Source: Rhodospirillaceae bacterium UBA6219
Lineage (GTDB): Bacteria; Pseudomonadota; Alphaproteobacteria; Rhodospirillales; Magnetospirillaceae
Assembly (NCBI GenBank): GCA_002435715.1
Contig: DISD01000046.1
Span: 43,333 to 107,332 of the forward strand
Length of the DNA: 64,000 nt
Direction of reading: 5' to 3'
Under the pieces are notes generated by a model. The model was not told where the DNA came from, did not search any database, and saw only the letters and a program-made list of their open reading frames with translations. This document shows positions 52,146 through 61,390 of the stretch, piece after piece; positions within the stretch are counted from its first letter, which is position 1, and every line of letters begins with the position of its first letter. Both the position numbers and the translations under genes were made by a program.

Positions 52146-52412
52146 TACATTTTGCATTTGCTGGATGGTATACAGCATTTTCAGATTCCGCAACATCAGA
52201 ACGCATATCTTAGAACCGCAATAGCCCCTTGGAAGGGGGGCGCTTTTGGTCCATCCTGGGAACGGTTATGGCCAAAGCACGGCGATGTGCCGCGGAAGTC
52301 CCGCCGAGCGGAATGCCCTGTGGCGCGATTGTTGACACGCAGACGCCCTCATGGGATCAATCGCCAACTGCCCGACGGCCTGTCCGAATGGGATAAGAGG
52401 AGTTTCTGGTTC

Positions 52413-53309
52413 ATGGTGACCCCCACCGACAAGACGGACAAACCCAAGTCCCCGCCGCGCAAGAAGAAGACCCCCGACGCCGCCCCGCCGACGTCGCGTT
52501 CAGCCGTTCCGCTGGTGTTCGACAACGACGACATCAGCACCCGCCATGCCAGCGACCGCAAATTCGTCTGGGCCTTGGCCCGTGGATTGGAAGTGCTGCG
52601 CGCCTTCAAGCCGGGCCAGGGGCCGCTGGGCAACAACGAATTGGCCAGCCAGACCAAACTGCCCAAGGCGACGGTGTCGCGCCTGACCTATACCTTGACC
52701 GAATTGGGCTATCTGAATTTCATCAAGCGGCTGGGGAAATACGAACCGGCGCCGTCGATCCTGGCCTTGGGCTATCCGGTGCTGTCCAACCTGCGGATCC
52801 GCCGCATCGCTCATGATTACATGCAGCAATTGGCCAACCATTCCAACGGCTCGGTGGCGCTGGCCAGCCGTGACCGGCTCAGCATGATCTATGTGGACGC
52901 CTGCAGCTCGGCGGCGCTGACCACCATGCGCCTGGACATCGGCAGCCGCGTCGACATGGCCCGCACCGCCGTCGGCCGCGCCTTCCTGGCCGGCATCGGC
53001 GAGGCCGAGCGCGACTTCATCTTCCATCGCCTTGAGGCCCGCCACGGCGCCGAATGGCCCGATCTGAAGTCCCGGGTTCTCGATGCCATCGCCCAGGTGG
53101 CCGACCGTGGCTTTTGCTATGTGGAAAACGAATGGCGCCGCGACGTCCGCGCGGTGGGCGTGCCGCTGGTCTCGCCCGATGGCAGCACCGTGATGGCGAT
53201 GAATTGCGGCGGCCCCGCCTTCAACATGGATGCCAAGAAGCTGATCGAGGATTGCGGCCCCCGTCTGGTGCACCTGTGCAGCAGCATCGCCCCCATGCTG
53301 GGACGTTGA
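52413..53309 (+). CDS. IclR-family transcriptional regulator
   Basis: 298 residues from the ATG at 52413, with AAGAGGAG upstream. A basic, disordered N terminus of about 50 residues precedes the winged helix (RGLEVLRAFKPGQGPLGNNELASQTKLPKATVSRLTYTLTELGYL). The effector domain follows (RIAHDYMQQLANHSNGSVALASRDRLSMIYVDACSS, DMARTAVGRAFLAGIGEAER, RRDVRAVGVPLVSPDG). IclR proteins bind a small organic ligand and regulate catabolic operons. The palindromes around this region make this protein the likely regulator of the whole 42.6-63 kb cluster. Confidence 0.92.
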   Translation: MVTPTDKTDKPKSPPRKKKTPDAAPPTSRSAVPLVFDNDDISTRHASDRKFVWALARGLEVLRAFKPGQGPLGNNELASQTKLPKATVSRLTYTLTELGYLNFIKRLGKYEPAPSILALGYPVLSNLRIRRIAHDYMQQLANHSNGSVALASRDRLSMIYVDACSSAALTTMRLDIGSRVDMARTAVGRAFLAGIGEAERDFIFHRLEARHGAEWPDLKSRVLDAIAQVADRGFCYVENEWRRDVRAVGVPLVSPDGSTVMAMNCGGPAFNMDAKKLIEDCGPRLVHLCSSIAPMLGR

Positions 53310-53315
53310 AACAAA

Positions 53316-53345
53316 AAGGGGCGGCTGCCGCAGCCGCCGCCCTTG
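53316..53345. terminator. bidirectional terminator between convergent genes
   Basis: AAGGGGCGGCTG pairs with CAGCCGCCGCCCTT around a CCG loop, with one small bulge. A-rich and T-rich flanks lie on either side. It separates the iclR end from the nitronate monooxygenase-like gene. Confidence 0.75.
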
Positions 53346-53351
53346 CTTTTC

Positions 53352-54347
53352 CTACATCCCCAAGGTCACCCGCCGCAGCTTGTCCAGCGAGCGTTCGGCG
53401 TCGTCCATGATCTCGCCATAGATTTCCTCGACCGAGGCGATGCGGTCGGCGAAGACCGCCGATTGCCCCATGGACAGCAGACCCTTTTCCGGGTCGCCGC
53501 TTTCATAGGCCTCGACCTGGAAACTGCCTTGCACCAACGGGCGATAGACTTCGAAATCGGTCTCGCCCGCCGCTTCCAGTTCCGCCACCTTGCGGGCGGT
53601 GGTGTTGTCCATCACCCGATAAGTCTTGCGCAAGGACGACAGCACCAGTCGGCTGCCGCCCTCGTCGGCGTCGATCACCCGCTGCTTGATGCGTTCGTCG
53701 GCCCAGATTTCCTTGGCCACCAACATGCGGGTCCCCAACATGATTCCGGCGGCCCCCATGGCCAAGGCCGCCACCAATTGACGCCCCGTCCCGAAACCGC
53801 CGCCCAACACCACCGGCACCGTGATACGGTCCGGGGCAATGGCGCCCTGAACCATGGAACCGATGAAATCAAGCCCGGGATGCCCGCCGCATTCCATGCC
53901 GACGATGACCACCGCATCGGCGCCGTCGCGCACCGCCTTTTCCGCATGGCGGACCACCGAGGCCTTGTGGATCACCGTGCAACCGGCTTCCTTCAACCGG
54001 GGCAGTACAGAACGCGGCGTGTTGGCGGCGGTTTCGACCGCCTTCACCCCTTCGTCGATCAACACATCCACATAGGATTGGTTGACGCTGTCATCGGCGT
54101 CGCGCCCGGTCATGTACAGATTGACGCCGATGGGGTTGCCCTGGGCCAGGTCACGGCATTTCTGGATTTCGGCACGAAAGTGTCCCAAATCCTTGAACGA
54201 GCGCGAGGTGATGAACCCCAGACCGCCGGCCCGCCCCACCGCCGCGACGTAATCGGCGTTGGACAGCCACATCAAGCCGCCGCACAGGACCGGGTGGCGG
54301 ATGCCGAACATTTTGGTGATGGCGGTTTCAAAGCGACGCTGGGTCAT
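53352..54347 (-). CDS. nitronate monooxygenase/2-nitropropane dioxygenase-family flavoprotein
   Basis: 331 residues from the ATG at 54347 (MTQRRFETAITKMFGIRHPVLCGG). FMN-barrel motifs are VAAVGRAGGLGFITSRSF, VIVGMECGGHPG and VPVVLGGGFGTGRQLVAALAMGAAGIMLGTRML. The family includes nitronate monooxygenases and FMN enoyl reductases such as FabK. In this context an enoyl-CoA or related reductase or oxidase is at least as likely as nitronate oxidation. It is the last gene of the operon that starts with the Mct-like transferase. Confidence 0.8.
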   Translation of the reverse strand: MTQRRFETAITKMFGIRHPVLCGGLMWLSNADYVAAVGRAGGLGFITSRSFKDLGHFRAEIQKCRDLAQGNPIGVNLYMTGRDADDSVNQSYVDVLIDEGVKAVETAANTPRSVLPRLKEAGCTVIHKASVVRHAEKAVRDGADAVVIVGMECGGHPGLDFIGSMVQGAIAPDRITVPVVLGGGFGTGRQLVAALAMGAAGIMLGTRMLVAKEIWADERIKQRVIDADEGGSRLVLSSLRKTYRVMDNTTARKVAELEAAGETDFEVYRPLVQGSFQVEAYESGDPEKGLLSMGQSAVFADRIASVEEIYGEIMDDAERSLDKLRRVTLGM

Positions 54348-54372
54348 GACGGTTCTTCCCTGTGGAGTTTTT

Positions 54373-55053
54373 TCAGTCTTGGTGGAAACGGGCGAAAGCG
54401 GCCAAAGGCTCGCGGTCGCTGTGCAATCGGTTGACGGCGGCCCCCGGCTCGGCATGACCCAAGGCCACGACGCAGGCGATCTGGCGTTCGGCGGGAACCC
54501 CCAGATGCTGACGGATGACCGGCGCGAACTGGGCCGGGGCCTGCATCGGGCAACTTTCCAAACCAAAGCCACCGGCAGCGACCATCAATCCCATCATGAA
54601 GCCGCCCAGATCCAACCACGACCCTTGGGCCAAATGGCTGTCGATGGTGACGACCACCCCGACGGGGGCGTCGAACAGGGCGAAATTGCGGGCCATCTGG
54701 GCCCGCGCCGCCGCTTCGTCGCCCTTGGCCACCCCGGCCAGGGCGTAAAGCGCCTTGCCCAGGGCGCGACGGCGGCCCAGATAGGGTTCGCTCCATTGCG
54801 GCGGGTAATAAGGCCATTCATTGTGGGCCTCACCGCGATCGAAAGCGGCCAGCATGGCGGCCACCAGACGATCGCGGGCCGCCCCCGACACCACTTCGAC
54901 CTGCCAGGGTTGGATGTTCGAACCACTCGGCGCCCGCGCCGCCAATTCGACGATCCGTTGGACCATCGCCTTGTCCACCGGCCGGGTCGGGTCGAAGGCC
55001 CGGCACGATCGGCGGGCGACAAGGACCTCGTGGGCGCTGGGCAGCGGTTTCAT
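54373..55053 (-). CDS. nitroreductase-family flavoprotein
   Basis: 226 residues from the ATG at 55053. VLVARRSCRAFDPTRPVDKAMVQRIVELAARAPSGSNIQPWQVEVV is the FMN-binding start, and GLMVAAGGFGLESCPMQAP the second FMN segment. The family reduces nitro compounds, quinones or enoyl-type substrates with NAD(P)H. It lies between the Mcd-like dehydrogenase (two bases away) and the FMN-barrel protein, so a redox step on a pathway intermediate is inferred. Confidence 0.85.
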   Translation of the reverse strand: MKPLPSAHEVLVARRSCRAFDPTRPVDKAMVQRIVELAARAPSGSNIQPWQVEVVSGAARDRLVAAMLAAFDRGEAHNEWPYYPPQWSEPYLGRRRALGKALYALAGVAKGDEAAARAQMARNFALFDAPVGVVVTIDSHLAQGSWLDLGGFMMGLMVAAGGFGLESCPMQAPAQFAPVIRQHLGVPAERQIACVVALGHAEPGAAVNRLHSDREPLAAFARFHQD

Positions 55054-55055
55054 AC

Positions 55056-56729
55056 TCAATTGCCCCGCCGTCCCAAAAGCCCACGGGCGATGACCATGGC
55101 CTGGATTTCGGCGGCCCCTTCGAACACCGACAGGATGCGGGCATCGCACAGCACCCGGCTGATGGCGTATTCCTGGGCATAGCCGTTGCCGCCGTGAATC
55201 TGCAAGGCGCAATCGGCGTTGGACCAGGCGACACGGGCGGCCAACAGCTTGGCCATGCCGGCTTCGATGTCGCAACGATGGCCGCCGTCCTTTTCGCGGG
55301 CGGCGAAATAGGTCAGCTGACGGGCGATCATGGTTTCCACCGCCATCATGGCGATCTTGGCGTGAACCCGGGGAAAGGCCAGCAGGGCCTTGCCGAATTG
55401 CTTGCGGTCGCGGGCATAAAGCGCCCCCAGTTCCATGGCGTATTGGGCGACGCCGGTGGCCCGTGCCCCGGTCTGGATGCGGGCGCTTTCGAAGGTTTCC
55501 ATCAATTGCTTGAAGCCCTGGCCCTCGACTTCGCCCAGCAAATTGGCGGCCGGCACCTCGAACCCGTCGAAACCGATCTCGTATTCCTTCATGCCGCGAT
55601 AGCCCAGAACCCCGATCTCGCCGCCCTGCATGCCGGCGGCGGGAAACGGATCGGCTTCGGTGCCGCGCGGCTTTTCCGCCAACAACATGGACAGGCCGGC
55701 ATAGCCCGTCGAGTGCGGGTCGGTGCGCACCAGCAAGGTCATCAGATCGGAACGCGAACCGTGGGTGATCCAGGTCTTGGCGCCGGTGACCCGATAGACG
55801 TCGCCGTCACGCACCGCCCGGGTGCGCAACGAGCCCAGGTCGGAACCGGTATTGGGTTCGGTGAACACGGCGGTGGGCAGGATTTCGCCGGCGGCGATCT
55901 TGGGCAGCCAACGTTCCTTTTGCGCCAGAGTGCCGCCGATACGGATCAGTTCGCCGGCGATTTCCGACCGGGTCCCCAACGAGCCGATTCCGATATAGGC
56001 GCGGCTCAGGATTTCAGAGGCCAGACACATGGACATCTTGCCCAGACCCAAGCCGCCGAATTCTTCGGGAATGGTCAGACCGAACACCCCCAGTTCGGCC
56101 ATCTTCTCGACCACCGGCAAGGGGATCAACTGGTCCTTCAAATGCCAATCATGGGCATGGGGCAACACTTCCGCCTCGGCGAAACGGGTGAACTGGTCGC
56201 CCATCAGGGTCAGGGTCTCGTCGTCCAGGCCGAAATCGCCGAAACGGCCGTCCACCACCTGGCGGGCCAATTCAAGGCGCAGCGATTCCAGTCCCTGGCC
56301 GTCGATCAGGACGGCCACCGCCGGGTCGGTCAGAAAGGCGTTCAATTCCCAAGACGCCACCCCCATGTCGGCGGGGCGGATGATCTCGCACTGGCTGATG
56401 GGAATCCCCCCCACCATCTGCGACAGGTATTCGGTGAAGCCCAGCCGCACGATGGCTGCCTCGACGGCGCCGAAAGCGCCACGTTCGTCCAATCGCCGGG
56501 CCCATTCGGACAATTGGCGCAGGCCCTGGACATAAGTGCCCAGCCAGGCCAGACCATGGGCGGCCAATTGCTTGCTTTCGAACAAGTCGGGATCGATGCC
56601 CCCCGGCCCGCCGCCCTTGGCCGGGGCCACCAGCGCGGCGACACCCCGGCGGGCGGCGGCGAACAAGGTGTCGGCGGCCGTCACGGCGGCGGTGGCGGAA
56701 GCAAGCAGATGCGGATAGGACTGGATCAT
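55056..56729 (-). CDS. acyl-CoA dehydrogenase with long N-terminal extension, Mcd-like
   Basis: 557 residues from the ATG at 56729, with GAGG 9 nt upstream. An extension of about 170 residues (FESKQLAAHGLAWLGTYVQGLRQLSEWA, LGFTEYLSQMVGGIPISQCEIIRPADMGV) precedes a standard dehydrogenase core (TAVFTEPNTGSDLGSLRTRAV, RDRKQFGKALLAFPRVHAKIA, LSVFEGAAEIQAMVIARGLL with the catalytic glutamate). This size and extension are those of (2S)-methylsuccinyl-CoA dehydrogenase of the ethylmalonyl-CoA pathway. It would form mesaconyl-C1-CoA. The Mct-like gene starts the same operon immediately upstream, which supports the assignment. Confidence 0.75.
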   Translation of the reverse strand: MIQSYPHLLASATAAVTAADTLFAAARRGVAALVAPAKGGGPGGIDPDLFESKQLAAHGLAWLGTYVQGLRQLSEWARRLDERGAFGAVEAAIVRLGFTEYLSQMVGGIPISQCEIIRPADMGVASWELNAFLTDPAVAVLIDGQGLESLRLELARQVVDGRFGDFGLDDETLTLMGDQFTRFAEAEVLPHAHDWHLKDQLIPLPVVEKMAELGVFGLTIPEEFGGLGLGKMSMCLASEILSRAYIGIGSLGTRSEIAGELIRIGGTLAQKERWLPKIAAGEILPTAVFTEPNTGSDLGSLRTRAVRDGDVYRVTGAKTWITHGSRSDLMTLLVRTDPHSTGYAGLSMLLAEKPRGTEADPFPAAGMQGGEIGVLGYRGMKEYEIGFDGFEVPAANLLGEVEGQGFKQLMETFESARIQTGARATGVAQYAMELGALYARDRKQFGKALLAFPRVHAKIAMMAVETMIARQLTYFAAREKDGGHRCDIEAGMAKLLAARVAWSNADCALQIHGGNGYAQEYAISRVLCDARILSVFEGAAEIQAMVIARGLLGRRGN

Positions 56730-56762
56730 CGGAAACACACCTCGAAGGTCAAATTCTGGATA

Positions 56763-57983
56763 TCAGGCGGCCATGGGACCGGCGATGATGCCGCGATCGT
56801 GCAGACGGCCGATTTCTTGATCGGGCATGCCCAACACTTCCGACAGCACCAGATCCGTATGTTCGCCCAGTACCGGGGCGGGCTTGATCTGGCTGCGCGG
56901 CACCTCCGAGAATCCCAGCGGCGTATGCGAGACCAGGATGTCGCCGACACCCGGCTGATGAATGCGTTGGAACATGGGGTTGTCCGCCGAACAGCGCGGG
57001 TCCTCGCTGACCAATTGCTTGAAGTCCTGGAACACCCCCCACAACACCCCGGAACCGTCAAAGGCGGCGCGCACCTGATCCAGGCCACGGGCGGCGAACC
57101 ACGGCGCCAGCACGGCGGCGATGGCGTCGCGGGCCAGATAACGACCGGTTTCGTCACCCAGATCGACCCCCATCATCGGTCCGGCCATGGCCAATTGCTG
57201 GCCCAGCCCGGTGGCCTCGCACAAGGCCCGCCATTGGCGGTCGGAAATGGCGACCACCATCACCCGCCGACCGTCGGCGGTGGGAAAATCGCGACCGAAA
57301 GCGCCATAGACGTCGTTGCCCAAGGGCGGGCGCGAACTGTCCTTGACCTGCGCCTCGGCCACGTAGCCCAGATTGGCCACGGTGGACAACATGACGTCGG
57401 CCAAGGACAGCGACACCTGTTGTCCCTGGCCGGTCAGGCGGCGATGACGTTCGGCCCCCAACAGGCCGACGGACAGATAAAGCCCGGCGGCCACGTCCCA
57501 GGCGGGCAGCGCATGGTTGACCGGTTCGCCGCCGCGCCCGGTGATCATGGGAAAGCCCCCTGAACAGTTCACCGTGTAATCAACAGCGGTCGAGCCATCG
57601 GGATTTCCGGTCAAGGTCAGCATGATCAGATCGGGGCGCTGGGCGGTCAGGGCGTCGTAGGACATCCACCCCCGGGCCGGCAGGTTGCTGAGCAGGATGC
57701 CGTCTTGCGCCCCGCCGCTGCCCACCACCAGTCGCTGGGCCAGTTCCTGGCCTTCCGGCCGCGACAGGTCAAGCCGCACCGAACGCTTGGCCTTGTTCAG
57801 CGACGTCCAGTAAAGGCTGGTGCCGCTGTCCGCCAACGGCCAACGGTGATAGTCGATGCGTCCGCGCACATCGCTGATCTGGATGATGTCGGCGCCCATC
57901 TGCGCCAGGGTCACGCCCCCCAGCGGCGCGGCGATGAATGCCGAAACCTCGACCACACGCAATCCACTCAAGACACCGGTCAC
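56763..57983 (-). CDS. class III CoA transferase, mesaconyl-CoA C1-C4 transferase (Mct)-like
   Basis: 406 residues of the CaiB/BaiF fold. LRVVEVSAFIAAPLGGVTLAQMGADIIQI, WTSLNKAKRSVRLDLSRPEGQELAQRL, NLPARGWMSYDAL, VDYTVNCSGG and GNDVYGAFGRDFPTADGRRVMVVAISDRQWRAL fit, from memory of the family, the 2-methylfumaryl-CoA isomerase (Mct) type of the 3-hydroxypropionate bicycle better than formyl- or carnitine-CoA transferases. It would move CoA within mesaconyl-CoA from C1 to C4. It begins the leftward operon with the Mcd-like dehydrogenase. An operator-like palindrome lies 100-116 bp upstream. Confidence 0.7.
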   Translation of the reverse strand: MTGVLSGLRVVEVSAFIAAPLGGVTLAQMGADIIQISDVRGRIDYHRWPLADSGTSLYWTSLNKAKRSVRLDLSRPEGQELAQRLVVGSGGAQDGILLSNLPARGWMSYDALTAQRPDLIMLTLTGNPDGSTAVDYTVNCSGGFPMITGRGGEPVNHALPAWDVAAGLYLSVGLLGAERHRRLTGQGQQVSLSLADVMLSTVANLGYVAEAQVKDSSRPPLGNDVYGAFGRDFPTADGRRVMVVAISDRQWRALCEATGLGQQLAMAGPMMGVDLGDETGRYLARDAIAAVLAPWFAARGLDQVRAAFDGSGVLWGVFQDFKQLVSEDPRCSADNPMFQRIHQPGVGDILVSHTPLGFSEVPRSQIKPAPVLGEHTDLVLSEVLGMPDQEIGRLHDRGIIAGPMAA

Positions 57984-58082
57984 GGTCTGATCCTCCCAAG
58001 CCTGATGCGACCCTGATGGGCTGACGCTTGCCCAGGATACTAACCACCGGAAAGGCCCCAGATCAAGATAAAGCGAAAATGA

Positions 58083-58099
58083 TTACCGCCTAGCGAAAC
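58083..58099. promoter_or_regulatory. IclR-type operator, site D
   Basis: TTACCGC-CTA-GCGAAAC, 11 of 14 arm bases match GTTCCGC-N3-GCGGAAC and it is very close to site B. It lies between the divergent Mct-like and AMACR-like genes. Confidence 0.5.
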
Positions 58100-58205
58100 T
58101 TATATATTGATTTTAACCGCTATGCAGAACAATAACAGTCATAACCATACAGACGCTCCCGACACGCGGGCGAAAATGTCATAAGATCGGAAGGAAGGAA
58201 TTGTC

Positions 58206-59387
58206 ATGACCTCGTTGCCCTTGGCCGGAATCACCATCCTCGACCTTTCCCGCCTGCTGCCCGGCCCCATGTGCAGCCAGCACCTGGCCGACATGGGGGC
58301 CGACGTTATCAAGGTCGAAGACCCGGGTATCGGCGACTATGCCCGCTGGTCCGGCAAACCCCAGGCGGTCAACTCGCCGTTCTTCCTGGCGCTCAATCGC
58401 AACAAACGCTCGGTGTGCCTGGATCTTAAAAAGCCGGAAGCGGTGGAATTGCTGAAGCAGCTGGTGGCCAAGGCCGACATCGTGCTGGAAAGTTTCCGCC
58501 CCGGCGTCACCGCCCGTCTGGGCTGCGATTACGAAACCCTGAAGGCGATCAATCCACGCCTGGTCTATTGCAGCGTCACCGGATACGGCCAGACCGGGCC
58601 GCTTAGCACCCTGGGCGGGCATGACATCAACTTCATCGCCGAGGCGGGCATCTCGGACCAGAACGGTCCGGCCGACGGCCCGCCCATGCTGAGCAATTTC
58701 CAGATCGCCGATCTGGCCGGCGGGGCACTCAGCGCCGCCATGGGCATCCTGGCCGCTTTGTTCGACGCCCAACGCAGCGGACAGGGACGGCATGTGGACG
58801 TGTCGATGACCGATTGCGCCATGGCCCATTCGCTGTTCCCGCTGGTGGCCAAGACCCGGACCGGCCAAGCGGCGCCGCGCGGCACAGACCGGCTGACCGG
58901 CGGCACCGCGGCTTATGGTTATTACCGCACCGCCGACGACCGTTTCCTGGCGGTCGGCGCCCTGGAACCGCAATTCTGGCAACGTCTGTGCGTCGATGTC
59001 ATCGACCGCCCCGATCTGGTCAAGCCGTCCCCCGATCAAGCCGTGCAATTGGGGGAAATCCTGGCCGACATCTTCGCCGCCCGGCCCTTGGCCGAGTGGC
59101 GGCAGCGTCTGGCAGGCGTCGATTGCTGCGTCAACCCGGTACTGACCCCCGACGAAGCCATGGACAGCCCGCATGTCCGGGAACGGCAATTGGTGATACG
59201 CCACCCCCACCCGGTCGAGGGCGAGGTGCTGCAATACGCCTTTCCCATCAAGATGACCGATTTCGATTTCGCCATCCGCCGTCCGGCACCGATGCTGGGC
59301 GAACACACGGCCGAAATTCTGGGCCTGTCGCCGGAACGGGCGGAAGAACTGGCCCGCTGCGGGATCACCGCCATCGTCAAAAACTAG
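58206..59387 (+). CDS. alpha-methylacyl-CoA racemase-like class III CoA transferase
   Basis: 393 residues of the CaiB/BaiF family. LAGITILDLSRLLPGPMCSQHLADMGADVIKVEDPG is the N-terminal fold. GYGQTGPLSTLGGHDINFIAEAGI is the segment that distinguishes AMACR from transferases. QGRHVDVSMTDCAMAHSLF and the C-terminal APMLGEHTAEIL follow. AMACR epimerises 2-methylacyl-CoA thioesters so that the S form can enter beta-oxidation. It is transcribed away from the Mct-like gene. A GGAAGGAAGG ribosome-binding site precedes the ATG. Confidence 0.82.
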   Translation: MTSLPLAGITILDLSRLLPGPMCSQHLADMGADVIKVEDPGIGDYARWSGKPQAVNSPFFLALNRNKRSVCLDLKKPEAVELLKQLVAKADIVLESFRPGVTARLGCDYETLKAINPRLVYCSVTGYGQTGPLSTLGGHDINFIAEAGISDQNGPADGPPMLSNFQIADLAGGALSAAMGILAALFDAQRSGQGRHVDVSMTDCAMAHSLFPLVAKTRTGQAAPRGTDRLTGGTAAYGYYRTADDRFLAVGALEPQFWQRLCVDVIDRPDLVKPSPDQAVQLGEILADIFAARPLAEWRQRLAGVDCCVNPVLTPDEAMDSPHVRERQLVIRHPHPVEGEVLQYAFPIKMTDFDFAIRRPAPMLGEHTAEILGLSPERAEELARCGITAIVKN

Positions 59388-60418
59388 ACAGCGCGATAAC
59401 GCACGGTTCCGTCTTGCCCCTCGACCGGGGCAAGACGGCCCAGGCTCAGCAGATGGTTGACATGGGCCTGGGTTTCCCGCAGGGCCAAGGCCAGGAAACC
59501 GGCCTCGAGCTGCCGACGGAACAACAGCGGCAGCATGTCGAAGCAAGAACGCGGCTCGATCACGCAGGCCGCCAGCAGGGCCTGACAGCGCCGGTCATGA
59601 TGGGCCACCAATTGATCGATCCGCTGATGCAGACCGACAAACGGCATGTTGTGCGACGGCAGCACCAACACGTCCGCGGGAATTTCCCGGCGCATGAGTT
59701 CCAGGGAACGCAGGAACCGGCCCAACGCGTCGGCATGCGGGTCCATGACCATCACCCCCACATGGGCCGAGATCAGCGGCAACACCTGGTCCGACGTGAA
59801 AAAGACATTGGCTGACGGACACCAAGCCGCCACCAGATCCAGGGCATGGCCGCCGCACAGGAAGATACGCCAGTGCCGCCCGCCCAGAACCACGTCCTGA
59901 CCGTGCACCAATCCGTCGAATTCCGCCGGCATCGGCCCGTGTCGGCGGCGTCCGTTGGCCATGTAGTCAAGCAGGCCGGCAAGCCCGTCGCCCCCCAATC
60001 CTTGACGGCGGTGAAAAGCTTCCGCCGCCGCCACCGAAGCGCAATCGGGGGGGCGATCCAATCCCCGGCACTGCAGGAACTCGCTGGCGGCCATCAGCAC
60101 GGGCGCCCCATGACGCAGGCTCAACCAACCGGCCAATCCGGCATGATCGGCATGCCAATGGCTGACCAGCAAACGGGTAATCGGTCTGCCGCCCAATCCG
60201 TCGCGCTCGACCCGCGACCATAATTCCTTGGTGACGTCGTCGTGGACACCGCAATCGAACATTGTCCACCCGCCATCGGGTTCGGCCAGACAATAAAGGT
60301 TGATATGGCCGGGCGGAAACGGCAGCGGCATCCGCAGCCAGAACATGCCCGCCCCCACCTCCTGCAGGCAGCCATCGGCGGGGGGCTCGGCGAAGGGATA
60401 AAGGAAGCTTTCCTCCAT
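59384..60418 (-). CDS. metallo-beta-lactamase-fold hydrolase
   Basis: 344 residues from the ATG at 60418, five bases after the enoyl-CoA hydratase stop. The metal-binding motif HWHADH follows LLVSHW, with further histidines in LCGGHALDLVAAW and VLPSHNMPF. The fold covers thioesterases, lactonases and glyoxalases. In this operon a CoA-thioester or ring hydrolysis is the natural guess. The 3' end overlaps the convergent AMACR-like gene by four bases. Confidence 0.82.
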   Translation of the reverse strand: MEESFLYPFAEPPADGCLQEVGAGMFWLRMPLPFPPGHINLYCLAEPDGGWTMFDCGVHDDVTKELWSRVERDGLGGRPITRLLVSHWHADHAGLAGWLSLRHGAPVLMAASEFLQCRGLDRPPDCASVAAAEAFHRRQGLGGDGLAGLLDYMANGRRRHGPMPAEFDGLVHGQDVVLGGRHWRIFLCGGHALDLVAAWCPSANVFFTSDQVLPLISAHVGVMVMDPHADALGRFLRSLELMRREIPADVLVLPSHNMPFVGLHQRIDQLVAHHDRRCQALLAACVIEPRSCFDMLPLLFRRQLEAGFLALALRETQAHVNHLLSLGRLAPVEGQDGTVRYRAV

Positions 60419-60423
60419 CCCGA

Positions 60424-61227
60424 TCAACACCCTTCGAAACGGGGCTTCCGCTTGGCCAAAAAGGCGGTGCGGCCTTCCTCGAAATCCTTGGTGGTGAACA
60501 GCAGGGATTGCGAATCGGCTTCGGCCTTCAGCATGGTGTCCAGACTGGCGGGCATGCGGGCCAGCATGGATTTGGTGATGCCCAGGGCCAAGGGCGCCAC
60601 CTCGGTCAGCCGTGCCGCCAAGGCGCGGGCCTCGGCCAAGGCTTGTCCCGGTTCGCTGACCTGCTCGACCAATCCCCAGGACTGGGCCGTCTCGGCGTCG
60701 AAGGGGTCGCCGACCATCATGACATGCTTGGCCCGGCCCATGCCCATGCGCAGCGGCAGCACATAAGCGGCCCCCAAATCGGGCGCCAGACCGATCCGGT
60801 TGAAGGTACAGGAAAAACGGGCGTCACGGGCGGCGACCACCAGATCGCAGGCGGCCGCCAGGGTCAGGCCGGCACCGGCGGCCCAGCCCTCGACGGCGGC
60901 GATCACCGGCTTTTCGCCTTCCAGGATCAGCTTCATCAGGCCATGGACCCGCTGCAGCCGGACACGGCCACGCGTGCTGTCCAAGCCTTCCATGGACGAG
61001 ATGTCGCCGCCGGAACAAAAGCAGCCTTCGGCGCCGGTCAGCACGATGACCCGACACTCGGGCGATTCCATGGCTTCGGTCAGGCATTCCAACAAACGGG
61101 CCCGTACCGGCAAGGACAAGGCGTTGCGACGGGCCACGTAGTCGATGGTGACCACGGCGATTCCGTCCTGCATGCTGAGCGTGGCACCCTCACGGCGAGG
61201 GGCGGCGTCTTCCTGGGGAGAACTCAT
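60424..61227 (-). CDS. enoyl-CoA hydratase/isomerase
   Basis: 267 residues, ATG at 61227 with GGAG 7 nt upstream. VVTIDYVARRNALSLPVRARLLECL, VIVLTGAEGCFCSGGDISSM and KPVIAAVEGWAAGAGLTLAAACDLVVAARDARF carry the crotonase oxyanion loop; AFLAKRKPRF ends it. It hydrates a 2-enoyl-CoA or isomerises a double bond. The start is 17 bp downstream of an IclR-type operator that also faces the CoA ligase gene. Confidence 0.88.
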   Translation of the reverse strand: MSSPQEDAAPRREGATLSMQDGIAVVTIDYVARRNALSLPVRARLLECLTEAMESPECRVIVLTGAEGCFCSGGDISSMEGLDSTRGRVRLQRVHGLMKLILEGEKPVIAAVEGWAAGAGLTLAAACDLVVAARDARFSCTFNRIGLAPDLGAAYVLPLRMGMGRAKHVMMVGDPFDAETAQSWGLVEQVSEPGQALAEARALAARLTEVAPLALGITKSMLARMPASLDTMLKAEADSQSLLFTTKDFEEGRTAFLAKRKPRFEGC

Positions 61228-61243
61228 CGTTTCACTCCGTTGC

Positions 61244-61260
61244 GTTCCGCATAGCGGAAT
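61244..61260. promoter_or_regulatory. IclR-type operator, site E
   Basis: GTTCCGC-ATA-GCGGAAT, 13 of 14 arm bases form a palindrome. It lies between the divergent enoyl-CoA hydratase and CoA-ligase genes. Confidence 0.65.
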
Positions 61261-61390
61261 CTTTTTTTGATGTACGGTTTTGTTATACATGGTATGAACC
61301 TTCTCATCATAGTGAAAATTCGCCCGCACCGTCCTGCCTCGGCGCGATCCTCGCCTGCGGAGTGCATGACAGAGAGGCCGGATCAAGGGA

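Noticed and set aside
55194..57563. A 789-codon rightward frame over the Mcd-like and Mct-like genes
   Set aside because: It is an antisense shadow with a Gln/His/Gly-rich product and no start signal.
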